DNA of 17,521 nucleotides from JACQAI01 sp035507915 (GTDB taxonomy: Bacteria; Pseudomonadota; Alphaproteobacteria; Elsterales; Elsteraceae), in assembly GCA_035507915.1 (NCBI GenBank), contig DATJNS010000072.1:1-17521 (forward strand), given 5' to 3'. This document shows, piece after piece, positions 1-7,608 of the stretch. Numbering within the stretch: the stretch's first letter is position 1; the number at the start of each line of letters is the position of its first letter. A program made the translations under genes and the position numbers. A model generated the notes under the pieces. The model ran no database searches, was not told where the DNA came from, and saw only the letters and a list, made by a program, of their open reading frames with translations.

Positions 1-139
1 CGCGATCGTCGAACAGGTCTCCGGCACCAAACGGTTCAATTTCACCGACGTCCGCGAGGTCAAGCTCAAGGGCTTCGCGGAAGCGCAGAAGATGCGCTTC
101 CTGCTCTGGGAGCAGCGCGCCGCGGTGCCCGCGGCCTAG
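1..139 (+). CDS. C-terminal fragment, probable class III adenylate/guanylate cyclase
   Basis: Only the last 45 codons are in the window, read from base 2 to a TAG at 137-139; the N-terminus lies upstream. The visible tail contains FNFTDVREVKLKGFAEAQ, which resembles the segment that ends many bacterial class III nucleotide cyclase domains, where a charged 'REV-LKGF' strand closes the catalytic fold. No catalytic residue is in view, so activity cannot be judged. If the call is right, the protein would make cAMP or cGMP. The gene converges on the acyl-CoA dehydrogenase with no intervening base: its TAG is followed directly by the reverse-strand stop at 140-142. The family call rests on one short motif and is moderate at best. 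Confidence 0.45.
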   Translation, partial: AIVEQVSGTKRFNFTDVREVKLKGFAEAQKMRFLLWEQRAAVPAA

Positions 140-1912
140 CTAGAACGCCGCCTCGTCGAGCGCGAGCAGGCTGGGGGCGCCCGCCACCACGGCGCGCGCG
201 AGGCCGTCGGCGCGGCTCAGCACGTGATCGGCGTAGCAGCGCGCGCCGATCAGCTTCGCCTCGTGGAACACCGGATCGTCGCCGGCGAACAGCGCGGCCT
301 GCGCCGCCAGCTGAGCGCGCGCCATCAGCCAACCGCCCGCGACGGTGCCGACCAGCTCGAGATAAGGCGCAGCGACCGCGGCGCGGGCACGCGGCTCCGC
401 CGCGAGCGCCCAGTCGGTCGCGGTGCCGAGCGCCATCCGCCCGGCCTCGAGCGCCCTCGCCGTGACGGCGAGATCGTCGCCCGGCTGTGCAGCCAGCGCG
501 GCCGCCGTGGCGGCGACGTTGTCGATCAGCGCGCGCATCGCCGCGCCGTCGTCGCGCGTCAGCTTGCGGCCGACCAGATCGCCCGCCTGGATGCCGTTGG
601 TGCCCTCGTAGATCGGCGTGATGCGCGCGTCGCGATAGTGCTGCGCGGCGCCGGTCTCCTCGATGAAGCCGGTGCCGCCGTGCACCTGGATGCCGAGCGA
701 GGCGACCTCGACGCCGATGTCGGTCGACCATGCCTTGGCGACCGGGATCAGGAGGTCGGCGCGCGCCTGCGCCTCGGCCTGGTGCGGTCCGAGCCGCGCG
801 CGGTCGAGCGCGCAAGCGGTCTCCAGCACCAGTGCGCGCGCCGCCTCGGTCTTGATCCGCGCGAGCATCAGCATGCGGCGCACGTCGGGATGTTGGATGA
901 TCGCGCCGGCTGCGGTGGCACCGCGCGCGCCCGCGGCGTGGCCCTGCACGCGCAGCCGCGCGTAGTCGCGCGCCTGCTGGTAGGCGCGCTCGGCGATCGC
1001 CACGCCCTGCATGCCGACCGACAGGCGCGCCATGTTCATCATCGTGAACATGTACTCGATGCCGCGGTGCGGCTCGCCGATCAGCTCGGCGTACGCGCCG
1101 CCGTTGTCGCCGAACGCCATCACGGCGGTCGGGCTGCCGTGGATACCGAGCTTGTGCTCGAGGCTGACCACGCGCAGATCGTTGCGCTCGCGCGGCGCGC
1201 CGTCCTCGCCGACGCGGAGCTTCGGCACCAGGAACAGCGAGATCCCTTTGATGCCGGGCGGGCCGTCGGGCAGCCGCCCCAGCACCATGTGGACGATGTT
1301 GTCGGTGTAGTCGTGGTCGCCGAAGGTGATGAAGATCTTCTGGCCGGTCAGGCGATAGTGGCCGTTCTCGGGCACCGCGCGCGTGCGCAGCGCGCCGACG
1401 TCCGAGCCGGCGTGCGGCTCGGTCAGCTGCATGGTGCCGGTCCATGTGCCGTCGACCAGCCGGCCGAGATAGGTCGCGCGCTGGGCTTCCGTGCCGTGAC
1501 GCTGCAAGAGCTCGATCGCCGGCTGGGTCAACAGCGGGCACAGGCTGAAGCTCATGTTGGCGCTGTTCCACAGCTCGGTGAGCGCGGTCGCCACCAGGGT
1601 CGGCAGCCCCTGGCCGCCGTAGGCGGGATCGGCCGCGACGCCGTTCCAGCCCATCTCGATGAAGCGCCGGTAGGCGTCCGCGAAGCCCGGCGGGGTGCGC
1701 ACCACGCCGTTGTCGAGCCGCGCCGGATGCTGGTCGCCGACCCGGTTGAGCGGCGCCAGCACCTCGGCGGCGAAGCGCCCGGCCTGGTCGAGCACCGCAT
1801 CGATGTCGGCCGCCGCGTGGCCGTGGCCGGCGCGCGTCAGCACGTCGTCGAGCCCGAGCACGCGATGGAGCAGAAACTTCACGTCGGCGAGCGGTGCGCT
1901 ATAGGGGATCAT
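140..1912 (-). CDS. Acyl-CoA dehydrogenase, long FadE/DmdC-type
   Basis: A flavoprotein of 590 residues that should oxidise an acyl-CoA to the 2-enoyl-CoA, passing electrons to ETF. The N-terminal helical domain spans about residues 30-155. The FAD/substrate motif MQLTEPHAGSD is at 161-171, the middle beta domain at about 160-280, and the C-terminal helical domain contains HGGTGFIEE (411-419). The catalytic base is E436 in YEGTNGIQ. At 590 residues it exceeds the usual 380-400; the extra C-terminal helical region (about 455-590) places it with the long group that includes 3-methylthiopropanoyl-CoA dehydrogenase (DmdC)-like and other FadE paralogues. Substrate cannot be read from sequence. The start ATG at 1910-1912 is preceded by an AAGGCGG-like ribosome site about 8 bases away and MIPYSAPL is a normal family start. 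It is transcribed alone, divergent from the PAS-GGDEF-EAL gene. Confidence 0.93.
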   Translation of the reverse strand: MIPYSAPLADVKFLLHRVLGLDDVLTRAGHGHAAADIDAVLDQAGRFAAEVLAPLNRVGDQHPARLDNGVVRTPPGFADAYRRFIEMGWNGVAADPAYGGQGLPTLVATALTELWNSANMSFSLCPLLTQPAIELLQRHGTEAQRATYLGRLVDGTWTGTMQLTEPHAGSDVGALRTRAVPENGHYRLTGQKIFITFGDHDYTDNIVHMVLGRLPDGPPGIKGISLFLVPKLRVGEDGAPRERNDLRVVSLEHKLGIHGSPTAVMAFGDNGGAYAELIGEPHRGIEYMFTMMNMARLSVGMQGVAIAERAYQQARDYARLRVQGHAAGARGATAAGAIIQHPDVRRMLMLARIKTEAARALVLETACALDRARLGPHQAEAQARADLLIPVAKAWSTDIGVEVASLGIQVHGGTGFIEETGAAQHYRDARITPIYEGTNGIQAGDLVGRKLTRDDGAAMRALIDNVAATAAALAAQPGDDLAVTARALEAGRMALGTATDWALAAEPRARAAVAAPYLELVGTVAGGWLMARAQLAAQAALFAGDDPVFHEAKLIGARCYADHVLSRADGLARAVVAGAPSLLALDEAAF

Positions 1913-1974
1913 CGGTGAGCCGCCTTCAGGTCATGCATCCCCGTGCGAGCACTCGTCCGGGGGAAGGGCGCCCT

Positions 1975-2003
1975 ATTGAAGTCAGCGCAGCCGGTTTGGG
2001 CAA
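1975..2003 (-). promoter_or_regulatory. Candidate sigma70 promoter of the acyl-CoA dehydrogenase
   Basis: Read on the minus strand there is TTGCCC (1998-2003), a 17-base spacer and TTCAAT (1975-1980), each matching 4 of 6 positions of the sigma70 consensus at ideal spacing. Transcription would begin near 1968, giving a leader of about 55 bases. The large dyad at 2005-2042 lies immediately upstream of the -35, a position suited to a regulator. Inference from pattern only. Confidence 0.35.
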
Positions 2004-2004
2004 G

Positions 2005-2042
2005 CCCGCCCCGCTCAACCACGTGGTTTGTGTGAGGGCGGG
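2005..2042. repeat. Interrupted inverted repeat with a perfect 12-base palindrome core
   Basis: The core AACCACGTGGTT (2017-2028) is a perfect palindrome centred at 2022.5. It is flanked by outer arms CCCGCCC (2005-2011) and GGGCGGG (2036-2042), separated from the core by 5 and 7 unpaired bases. It lies between two divergent genes, just upstream of the candidate acyl-CoA dehydrogenase promoter and about 120 bases from the GGDEF-EAL start. No T-run follows on either strand, so it is a poor intrinsic terminator. A dimeric regulator's operator (many fatty-acid genes use TetR- or GntR-family repressors) is the more likely reading, but no such regulator gene is in the window. Confidence 0.45.
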
Positions 2043-2043
2043 G

Positions 2044-2164
2044 TAAGTACTGTTTAACCCAATTGGCCAGAACTCGATTCAATTGTCGTAAACGCATGAG
2101 AAATCTTTTTGAACTTTAATCGACGGTCCTTGCACACCGAGTACTTTGTGACATTGTTGATGTA
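2044..2164 (+). promoter_or_regulatory. AT-rich upstream region of the PAS-GGDEF-EAL gene
   Basis: This stretch is far richer in A and T than anything else nearby, as expected for a promoter in a GC-rich genome. It contains the palindrome CCAATTGG (2059-2066), a TTTAAT hexamer (2115-2120) and a TTGCAC hexamer (2130-2135), but no pair of -35/-10 boxes with good spacing stands out. There is also no clear Shine-Dalgarno sequence before the tandem ATG codons at 2165 and 2168. Confidence 0.35.
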
Positions 2165-4726
2165 ATGATGCCGCAAGTCGATCGGCGCCGCCGCCGACGC
2201 AAAAACGAGACCCAACCTGGCCCGGCCGGCGTTACTGCGGCCGCTGGCGGTGCCCTTCATGCCGAGGCGTCGCGGCCGCGGGCGACCATCCCGGCACTGC
2301 CGGGTGAGCCGCGCGTCGAGCTGCTCGGCCGCGCCGTCGAGCGCGCCCGGATCCTGCTGCTGGTGCTCGATCCCGACGGCATGATCCTGCTCGCCGAGGG
2401 CGGCGGGCTGTCCGGTCTCGGGCTCGATGCGGCGCGGGCGGTCGGCCAATCGATGCTCACGACCTTCGGCGCCGAGAACGGTCTCGGCGATGCCTTGGCC
2501 CGGGCGCTCGCCGGCGAGGCGGCCAGCGCCACCATCCAGCGCGAGCAGCGCGAGTTCGAGCTGAGCTTCGAGCCGGTCGGCGACCAGGATCCGGGCGCCG
2601 GCCTGGTGCTGGTGGTCGGCACCGACGTCACCGCTTATCGCCTCGCGCTGTCGGCCGTGCGCAACCGCGAGGAGCGGCTGCGCAGCATCATGGATACCGT
2701 GCTCGACGGCATCGTCGTGTTCAACGACGAGGGCATGATCGAGGGCTTCAATCCGGCGGCGAGCCGCATCTCTGGCTACAGCGCCGGCGAGGTGATGGGT
2801 CGCAAGGTCTCGTTGCTGCTGCCCGAGCTCGACGGCGGCGGCATCGAGCGCGCGCTGCGCGCGGGCCGGGCGCGGCAGGACCACACGCACGAGACCTTCG
2901 GCCAGCGCAAGGATGGCGCGATCATCCCGGTCGATATCGCGATCAGCGAGCTCAAGCGCGGCGCGCGACGGGGGTTCATCGGCTCGTTCCGCGATCTGAC
3001 CGCGCGCAAGGCGGCCGACGAAGCGCTCCGGCGCAGCGAGGAGCGTTACGCGCTGGTCGCGCAGGCCGCCAATGACGGCCTGCTCGACTGGGACATCGAG
3101 GCCGGCACGGTGTATTTCTCGCCGCGCTGGCCGGCGCTGCTCGGGCTCGACCTCGATCGGCTGCGGCCGGCCCCGGACGAGTGGTTCAAGCGCATCCACG
3201 CCGACGACTTCGCGCGCGTCAGCGCCGACATCGACGCCCATCTGACCGGCGTCACCCCGCACTTCGAGAGCGAATACCGCATCCATCACGCCGACGGCGG
3301 CTGGCGCTGGGTGGTCAGCCGCGGCATGGCGGTGCGCCGTGCCGACGGCTCGCCGACGCGCATGGTCGCCTCGCTGAGCGACGTCACCGCGCGCAAGGAG
3401 GCCGAGCAGCGCGTCATCCACAACGCGACCCACGACACCCTGACGGGCCTGCCCAACCGCACCCTGCTGCTCGACCGCATCGACCGGACGCGCGCGCCGG
3501 CGCGCGGCAGCGCCGCGCGCGGCGCCCTGATGGTGATCGATATCGACCGCTTCAAGGTGGCGAACGAGAGCCTCGGCCACTCGATCGGCGACCAGATCCT
3601 GGTGACCCTGGCGCGCCGTCTGCCCAAGTCGCTGGCGGTCGGCGACACCTTGGCGCGCCTCAGCGGCGACGAGTTCGCCGTGCTGGTGGCCGAGGTCGAG
3701 AACGAGCGCGCCGCGCTGGCGCTCGCCGAGCGGCTGCGCCGCCGCGTCGGGCGGCCGATCGAGATCGGCGGTGACCCGGTGGTGCTGAGCGCCAGCATCG
3801 GCGTCGTGATGCTGCCGAGCGGCAAGGTTCGGCCGGCCGACTTGCTGCGCGACGCCAATCTCGCGATGTACCAGGCCAAGGTCGACGGCGGGGACCGCGT
3901 GCGGCTGTTCGCCGACGACCTGCGCCAGCGCTCGGCCTATCTGCTGCGCTCGGAGACCGAGCTCAGGCGCGGCATCGAGACCGGCCGCCTGTCGGTGCAC
4001 TACCAGCCGCTGGTCTCGCTCGACAGCGGCGCGATGGCGGGCTTCGAGGCGCTGGCGCGGCTCACCTTGCCGTCGGGCGACATGCTGCCGCCCGGCGATT
4101 TCATCCCGGTCGCCGAGCAGACCGGGCTGATCGTGCCGCTCGGCCTCAAGGTGCTGCAGCAGGGCTGCGAGCAGCTCAGGCGCTGGCACAACGAGTACGG
4201 CAACCATCTGACGATGGCGATCAACCTGTCGCCGCGCCAGCTCGAGGATCCCGAGATCGTCAAGGAGATCTCGCGCGTGCTCGAGCAGGGCGGCCACAGC
4301 GGCTTCCGCCTCAAGCTCGAGATCACCGAGGGCGCGCTGATCAACAATCCCGAGGTCGCCGCGACCCAGCTCGCGGCGATCCGCGCGCTCGGCGTGCAGA
4401 TCTGCATCGACGACTTCGGCACCGGGCATTCCTCGCTGGCCTACCTGCACCGCTTCCCGATCGACGTGCTCAAGATCGACCGCTTCTTCATCGGCCGCAT
4501 GGCCGAGCAGCGGCGCGACCTCGAGCTGGTGCGCGGTATCGTCGGCTTGTGCCACAACCTGGGCGTCGACGTGGTTGCCGAGGGCGTCGAGACCGCCGAG
4601 CAGGCGAAGATCCTGTCGGACATGGGCTGCGAGTACGGCCAGGGCTACCTGTTCGGCCGCCCGATGTCGGCGGGCGCGACCGCGGAATGGCTCGACCGTC
4701 ACAAGGCGCGCGTCGCCGTGCATTGA
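2165..4726 (+). CDS. PAS-PAS-PAS-GGDEF-EAL cyclic-di-GMP signalling protein
   Basis: A soluble sensor protein of 853 residues that should make and/or break cyclic-di-GMP. There is no signal peptide or transmembrane segment; the N-terminus is a basic, low-complexity tail. Domains in order: a degenerate PAS-like region (about 52-160), PAS (168-283), PAS of the PAS_3 kind ending in LSDVTARKEAE (291-414), GGDEF (416-580) and EAL (595-845). The active loop reads SGDEF (500-504), a tolerated variant of GGDEF; the RxxD product-inhibition site is lost, the arginine being alanine in AVGD (491-494). The EAL domain keeps its metal and catalytic set: E628 (FEALARL), N687, E719, D749 and D750 (DDFGTG), K770, E806 (AEGVET) and Q826. 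It is therefore probably an active phosphodiesterase, with uncertain cyclase activity. No upstream in-frame start exists close by; tandem ATGs at 2165 and 2168 are both possible. It stands alone with no partner gene. Confidence 0.95.
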   Translation: MMPQVDRRRRRRKNETQPGPAGVTAAAGGALHAEASRPRATIPALPGEPRVELLGRAVERARILLLVLDPDGMILLAEGGGLSGLGLDAARAVGQSMLTTFGAENGLGDALARALAGEAASATIQREQREFELSFEPVGDQDPGAGLVLVVGTDVTAYRLALSAVRNREERLRSIMDTVLDGIVVFNDEGMIEGFNPAASRISGYSAGEVMGRKVSLLLPELDGGGIERALRAGRARQDHTHETFGQRKDGAIIPVDIAISELKRGARRGFIGSFRDLTARKAADEALRRSEERYALVAQAANDGLLDWDIEAGTVYFSPRWPALLGLDLDRLRPAPDEWFKRIHADDFARVSADIDAHLTGVTPHFESEYRIHHADGGWRWVVSRGMAVRRADGSPTRMVASLSDVTARKEAEQRVIHNATHDTLTGLPNRTLLLDRIDRTRAPARGSAARGALMVIDIDRFKVANESLGHSIGDQILVTLARRLPKSLAVGDTLARLSGDEFAVLVAEVENERAALALAERLRRRVGRPIEIGGDPVVLSASIGVVMLPSGKVRPADLLRDANLAMYQAKVDGGDRVRLFADDLRQRSAYLLRSETELRRGIETGRLSVHYQPLVSLDSGAMAGFEALARLTLPSGDMLPPGDFIPVAEQTGLIVPLGLKVLQQGCEQLRRWHNEYGNHLTMAINLSPRQLEDPEIVKEISRVLEQGGHSGFRLKLEITEGALINNPEVAATQLAAIRALGVQICIDDFGTGHSSLAYLHRFPIDVLKIDRFFIGRMAEQRRDLELVRGIVGLCHNLGVDVVAEGVETAEQAKILSDMGCEYGQGYLFGRPMSAGATAEWLDRHKARVAVH

Positions 4727-4732
4727 GGCGGT

Positions 4733-4753
4733 CAGGCGGGTCGGCGACGCCTG
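4733..4753 (+). terminator. Hairpin after the PAS-GGDEF-EAL stop codon
   Basis: CAGGCG (4733-4738) pairs with CGCCTG (4748-4753) around a 9-base loop, starting 6 bases after the TGA at 4724-4726. No T-tract follows, so it may be a weak terminator or a 3' stabilising hairpin. Confidence 0.3.
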
Positions 4754-4756
4754 CCC

Positions 4757-4784
4757 TTGCCGGTGCGGTCCGGGCCGCTAGAGT
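4757..4784 (+). promoter_or_regulatory. Candidate sigma70 promoter of the TPP enzyme gene
   Basis: TTGCCG (4757-4762), a 16-base spacer and TAGAGT (4779-4784) form a plausible alphaproteobacterial housekeeping promoter. Transcription would start near 4791, leaving a leader of about 34 bases that includes the ribosome site GAGGGA (4812-4817). It lies directly after the hairpin of the preceding gene, which fits an independent transcription unit. Confidence 0.45.
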
Positions 4785-4824
4785 GAGGCCGTGCGCCTGA
4801 CTCGCGCGCCCGAGGGAACCTGCC

Positions 4825-6558
4825 ATGACCAAAGTGCGCATCGAAGCCGACACCGTCGCCGACGCCTATCTCGCGCTGCTCGCCAGGCGCGGCATCGACT
4901 ACCTGTTCGCCAACGCGGGCACCGACTTCGCGCCGATCATCGAGGCCTTCGCCAAGGCCAAGGTGACGGGGCGGCGGGTGCCGACGCCGATCCTGGTGCC
5001 GCACGAGAACGTCGCGGTCTCGATGGCCCACGGCTACTGGATGGTGACCGGCCGCATGCAAGCCGCAATGGTCCATGTCGGCCCGGGCACCGCCAACAGC
5101 CTGAACGCGATCATGAACGCCTCGCGCCAGCGCGTGCCGATCCTGATGACCGCCGGGCGGACGCCGATCAACGAGGCCGACGTCACCGGCTCGCGCGACA
5201 CCTACATCCATTGGGCGCAGGAGCATTTCGACCAGAGCGGCATGGTCCGCGAGTTCGTGAAGTGGGACTACGAGCTGCGCAACGGCGGCCAGGTCGAGAC
5301 CGTGGTCGACCGCGCGCTGGCGCTGGCGCGCTCCGAGCCGCGCGCGCCGGTCTACCTGATCCTGCCGCGCGAGGTGCTGGCGAGCCCGCTCGCCGATCCC
5401 GAGGTCACCGAGCACGGCCTGATGGCTGCCAACGCGCCGCCCCAGCCCGACGCCGCGGCGATCGAGCGCGCCGCCGCGATCCTGTCGCGCGCCAAGTTGC
5501 CCATGATCGTCACCGCGGAGGCGGGAGAGACGGCGGCCGGCGTCGAGGCCTTGGCCGCGCTGGCGTCGCGGCACGCGATTCCGGTCGTGCAATATCGCGC
5601 GCGCTACCTGTGCCTGCCCGACGACCACCCGATGCATCTCGGCTACGATCCGGGCGCGTTGCTGCGCGAGGCCGACGCCGTGCTGGTCGTCGAGACCGAC
5701 GTGCCCTGGATCCCCAACGAGGCGCGGCCGCGCGACGACGTGCCGGTGATCCAGCTCGGCGTCGACCCGCTCTATAGCCGCTATCCGATCCGCGGCTTCC
5801 GCGCCGACGTGTCGGTCGCGGGCAACGTGCCGGCGGCGCTGGCGCAGCTCGACGGCGCACTGACGCGCGCCGACGGCGCGCTCGCCAAGAGCCTCGCCGC
5901 GCGCACCGCCAAGGTCGCCGAGCTGCGCAAGGTCCAGCGCGCGCGCTGGGCCGAGGCGCGCCAGCAGGCCGAGCAGGACACGGCGATCCAGCAGACCTGG
6001 GCCGGCGCCTGCATCGAGCGCGTGCGCAGCGACGACGACATCATCGTCAACGAGTACACGCTCGCGCTCGACCAGGTGTCGCTCAAGCGGCCGGGCAGCT
6101 ATTTCGGCAACAGCCCGGTCGGCGGCCTCGGCTGGGGCCTGGGTGCCGCGCTCGGCGCCAAGCTCGCCGCGCCCGAGCGCACCGTGATCGCGGTGCTGGG
6201 CGACGGGTCCTACATGTTCGGCAACCCGACCCCGGCGCACTACGTCGCGCAGGCCAACCAGCTGCCGATCCTCACCGTCGTGCTGAACAACGCCATGTGG
6301 GGCGCCGTGCGGCGCGCCACCACGACGGTCTACCCGAGCGGCTACGCGGCGCGCGACAACAGCCCGCCGCTGACCTACATCGAGCCGTCGCCGCAGTTCG
6401 AGAAGGTGGTCGAGGCGAGCGGCGGCTACGGCGAGCGCGTCGAGGATCCGGCGCAGCTACCGGGCGCGCTCGAGCGCGCCATGAAGGCCGTCAAGGTCGA
6501 GAAGCGCCAGGCGCTGCTCAACGTGCTGATCAAGCGCAGCACCGCGCGCTCGTCCTGA
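4825..6558 (+). CDS. Thiamine diphosphate-dependent enzyme, acetolactate synthase/benzoylformate decarboxylase superfamily
   Basis: A cytoplasmic enzyme of 577 residues with the three-domain TPP fold: PYR domain (about 10-175), central domain (about 200-335) and PP domain (about 385-560). The catalytic glutamate that activates the cofactor is E61 in PHENVAVSMAHGYW. The TPP/Mg motif begins GDGS (459-462) and ends NN (488-489), the usual spacing. The reaction should be decarboxylation of a 2-oxo acid, or its carboligation. Key family segments differ from true acetolactate synthase: after GPGTANSLNAI the usual aspartate-containing 'DAYxDSxP' is NASRQRVP, so the biosynthetic IlvB role is unlikely and the substrate is unknown. 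The start is set by GAGGGA seven bases before the ATG. The gene has its own candidate promoter and converges on the FNT channel gene with a 38-base gap. Confidence 0.88.
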   Translation: MTKVRIEADTVADAYLALLARRGIDYLFANAGTDFAPIIEAFAKAKVTGRRVPTPILVPHENVAVSMAHGYWMVTGRMQAAMVHVGPGTANSLNAIMNASRQRVPILMTAGRTPINEADVTGSRDTYIHWAQEHFDQSGMVREFVKWDYELRNGGQVETVVDRALALARSEPRAPVYLILPREVLASPLADPEVTEHGLMAANAPPQPDAAAIERAAAILSRAKLPMIVTAEAGETAAGVEALAALASRHAIPVVQYRARYLCLPDDHPMHLGYDPGALLREADAVLVVETDVPWIPNEARPRDDVPVIQLGVDPLYSRYPIRGFRADVSVAGNVPAALAQLDGALTRADGALAKSLAARTAKVAELRKVQRARWAEARQQAEQDTAIQQTWAGACIERVRSDDDIIVNEYTLALDQVSLKRPGSYFGNSPVGGLGWGLGAALGAKLAAPERTVIAVLGDGSYMFGNPTPAHYVAQANQLPILTVVLNNAMWGAVRRATTTVYPSGYAARDNSPPLTYIEPSPQFEKVVEASGGYGERVEDPAQLPGALERAMKAVKVEKRQALLNVLIKRSTARSS

Positions 6559-6596
6559 ACCGGGGAGGGCGCGGCGGCTCGGCCCGACGGGTCGCG

Positions 6597-7469
6597 TCAC
6601 CGGCGCCTCAGATAGACGAGCCAGTAGACCGCGCCCACCATCAGGCTGCCGCCGATCAGGTTGCCGACGGTGGCCACGACGATGTTGTGGAGCGCGCCGG
6701 CGACGGTCAGCGCCGGGTAGGCGCCGGCGCTCTGGCCGATCGCGGCCCAGAACGCCGGCCCGGCCCACGCCTTGATCATCAGGCCGTAGGGCAAGAGGTA
6801 GAGATTGGCGATCGAGTGCTCGAACCCGGCGGCGACGAACGCGGCGATCGGCGGCACGATGACGACCACCTTGTCGGTCGCGCTGCGCGCGCCGAACGAC
6901 ATCCACACGGCGAGACAGACCAGCACGTTGCACAGCACGGCGAGGAAGAAGAGCGGGACGGTCGGCAATCCCGCCTTGGCCGATGCGATCGCGAGCGCGG
7001 TCCGGCCGACCTCGCCGCCGGCGAAACCGTATTGCCCGGCGAGGAAGACCAGCGCCGCGGTGCCGAGCGCGCCGCCGATGTTGCCGAGATAGACCAGCAG
7101 CCAGGCGCGCAGCAGCGCCGCCAGCGTGATGCGCCGGCTGGCGCACGCGACGATCATGAGCGAGTCGCCGGTGAACAGCTCGGCGCCGCCGACGATCACG
7201 AGAATGAGCCCGAGCGAGAACACGAGCCCGGCCAGCAGACGCGCAACCCCCCACGGCATCGCTGCCGCCCCGGTCAGCACGATGGTCATGAAGATCGCGC
7301 CCAGCGCGATGAAGGCGCCGGCCAGCACCCCGAGCACGAGCAGCGCCAGGGCATCGCGCCCCGCCTTGGCGGCGCCGGCCGCCTCGCAGGCGAGCGCCAT
7401 CTCGGGCGGCAACAGGGTGTCGACGAGCGTCGCGCCGAAGGTTCTGCCGGAGGGCTGGGTCATCGCCAT
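6597..7469 (-). CDS. Formate/nitrite transporter (FNT) family channel
   Basis: An inner-membrane pentameric channel protein of 290 residues for small anions such as formate, nitrite or hydrosulfide. Six hydrophobic segments are visible, with the family's marks: LLPPEMA near the N-terminus, the omega-loop motif GAELFTGDS (95-103), FEHSIANLYLLPYG (216-229) with the pore histidine at H218 (H209 of E. coli FocA), and GNLIGGS near the end. An open frame extends to 7565, but it would add 32 non-family residues and run through the FNR-type box. The ATG at 7467-7469 has GGCAGG eight bases upstream and gives the family's normal N-terminus; the ATG at 7461-7463 is also possible. The actual anion cannot be fixed from sequence. 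It diverges from the Rieske oxygenase genes and may be oxygen-regulated. Confidence 0.92.
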   Translation of the reverse strand: MAMTQPSGRTFGATLVDTLLPPEMALACEAAGAAKAGRDALALLVLGVLAGAFIALGAIFMTIVLTGAAAMPWGVARLLAGLVFSLGLILVIVGGAELFTGDSLMIVACASRRITLAALLRAWLLVYLGNIGGALGTAALVFLAGQYGFAGGEVGRTALAIASAKAGLPTVPLFFLAVLCNVLVCLAVWMSFGARSATDKVVVIVPPIAAFVAAGFEHSIANLYLLPYGLMIKAWAGPAFWAAIGQSAGAYPALTVAGALHNIVVATVGNLIGGSLMVGAVYWLVYLRRR

Positions 7470-7499
7470 GGAGGTAGCCTGCCGGGCCGCGATGGCGAC

Positions 7500-7513
7500 T
7501 TGATCCAGGTCAA
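7500..7513. promoter_or_regulatory. FNR/Anr/FixK-type box between the FNT and Rieske oxygenase genes
   Basis: TTGATCCAGGTCAA matches the CRP/FNR-superfamily consensus TTGAT-N4-ATCAA at 9 of 10 defined positions. Its centre (7506.5) is about 37 bases from the FNT start and about 102 bases from the oxygenase start. For a class II site (centre at -41.5) the plus-strand start of transcription would be near 7548, leaving a 61-base leader before the oxygenase. On the minus strand it would fall near 7465, almost at the FNT start codon, so the box could serve either or both genes. No clear -10 is seen for either direction. Confidence 0.65.
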
Positions 7514-7595
7514 CCGACGATGATTTCCGAGGAGGGGTGACGCCGTGCGGCGGCTGCGGCACCATGGGGTCATCGGCATCTGGGCCCGGCCAACC

Positions 7596-7600
7596 GGAGG
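7596..7600 (+). promoter_or_regulatory. Ribosome binding site that fixes the oxygenase alpha start
   Basis: GGAGG lies eight bases before the ATG at 7609. In-frame alternatives upstream (GTG at 7537, ATG at 7564) have no usable site and would add residues not found in the family. Confidence 0.75.
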
Positions 7601-7608
7601 CGGCGGCG

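Noticed and set aside
2054..4723. A very long open frame on the minus strand, opposite the PAS-GGDEF-EAL gene.
   Set aside because: It is a typical by-product of high third-position G/C. The translation is low complexity, rich in A, R, H, D and Q, with no domain, while the plus-strand frame carries full domain motifs.
4825..7469. An oxalate pathway: the TPP enzyme as oxalyl-CoA decarboxylase and FNT as the formate exporter.
   Set aside because: The TPP protein lacks the aspartate-bearing segment and other features expected of that enzyme, no formyl-CoA transferase gene is present, and the two genes are convergent and not in an operon.
7470..7565. A longer N-terminus for the FNT channel (start near 7565).
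   Set aside because: The extra 32 residues do not resemble FNT proteins, the coding would run through the FNR-type box, and a better-placed ATG with a ribosome site lies at 7469.
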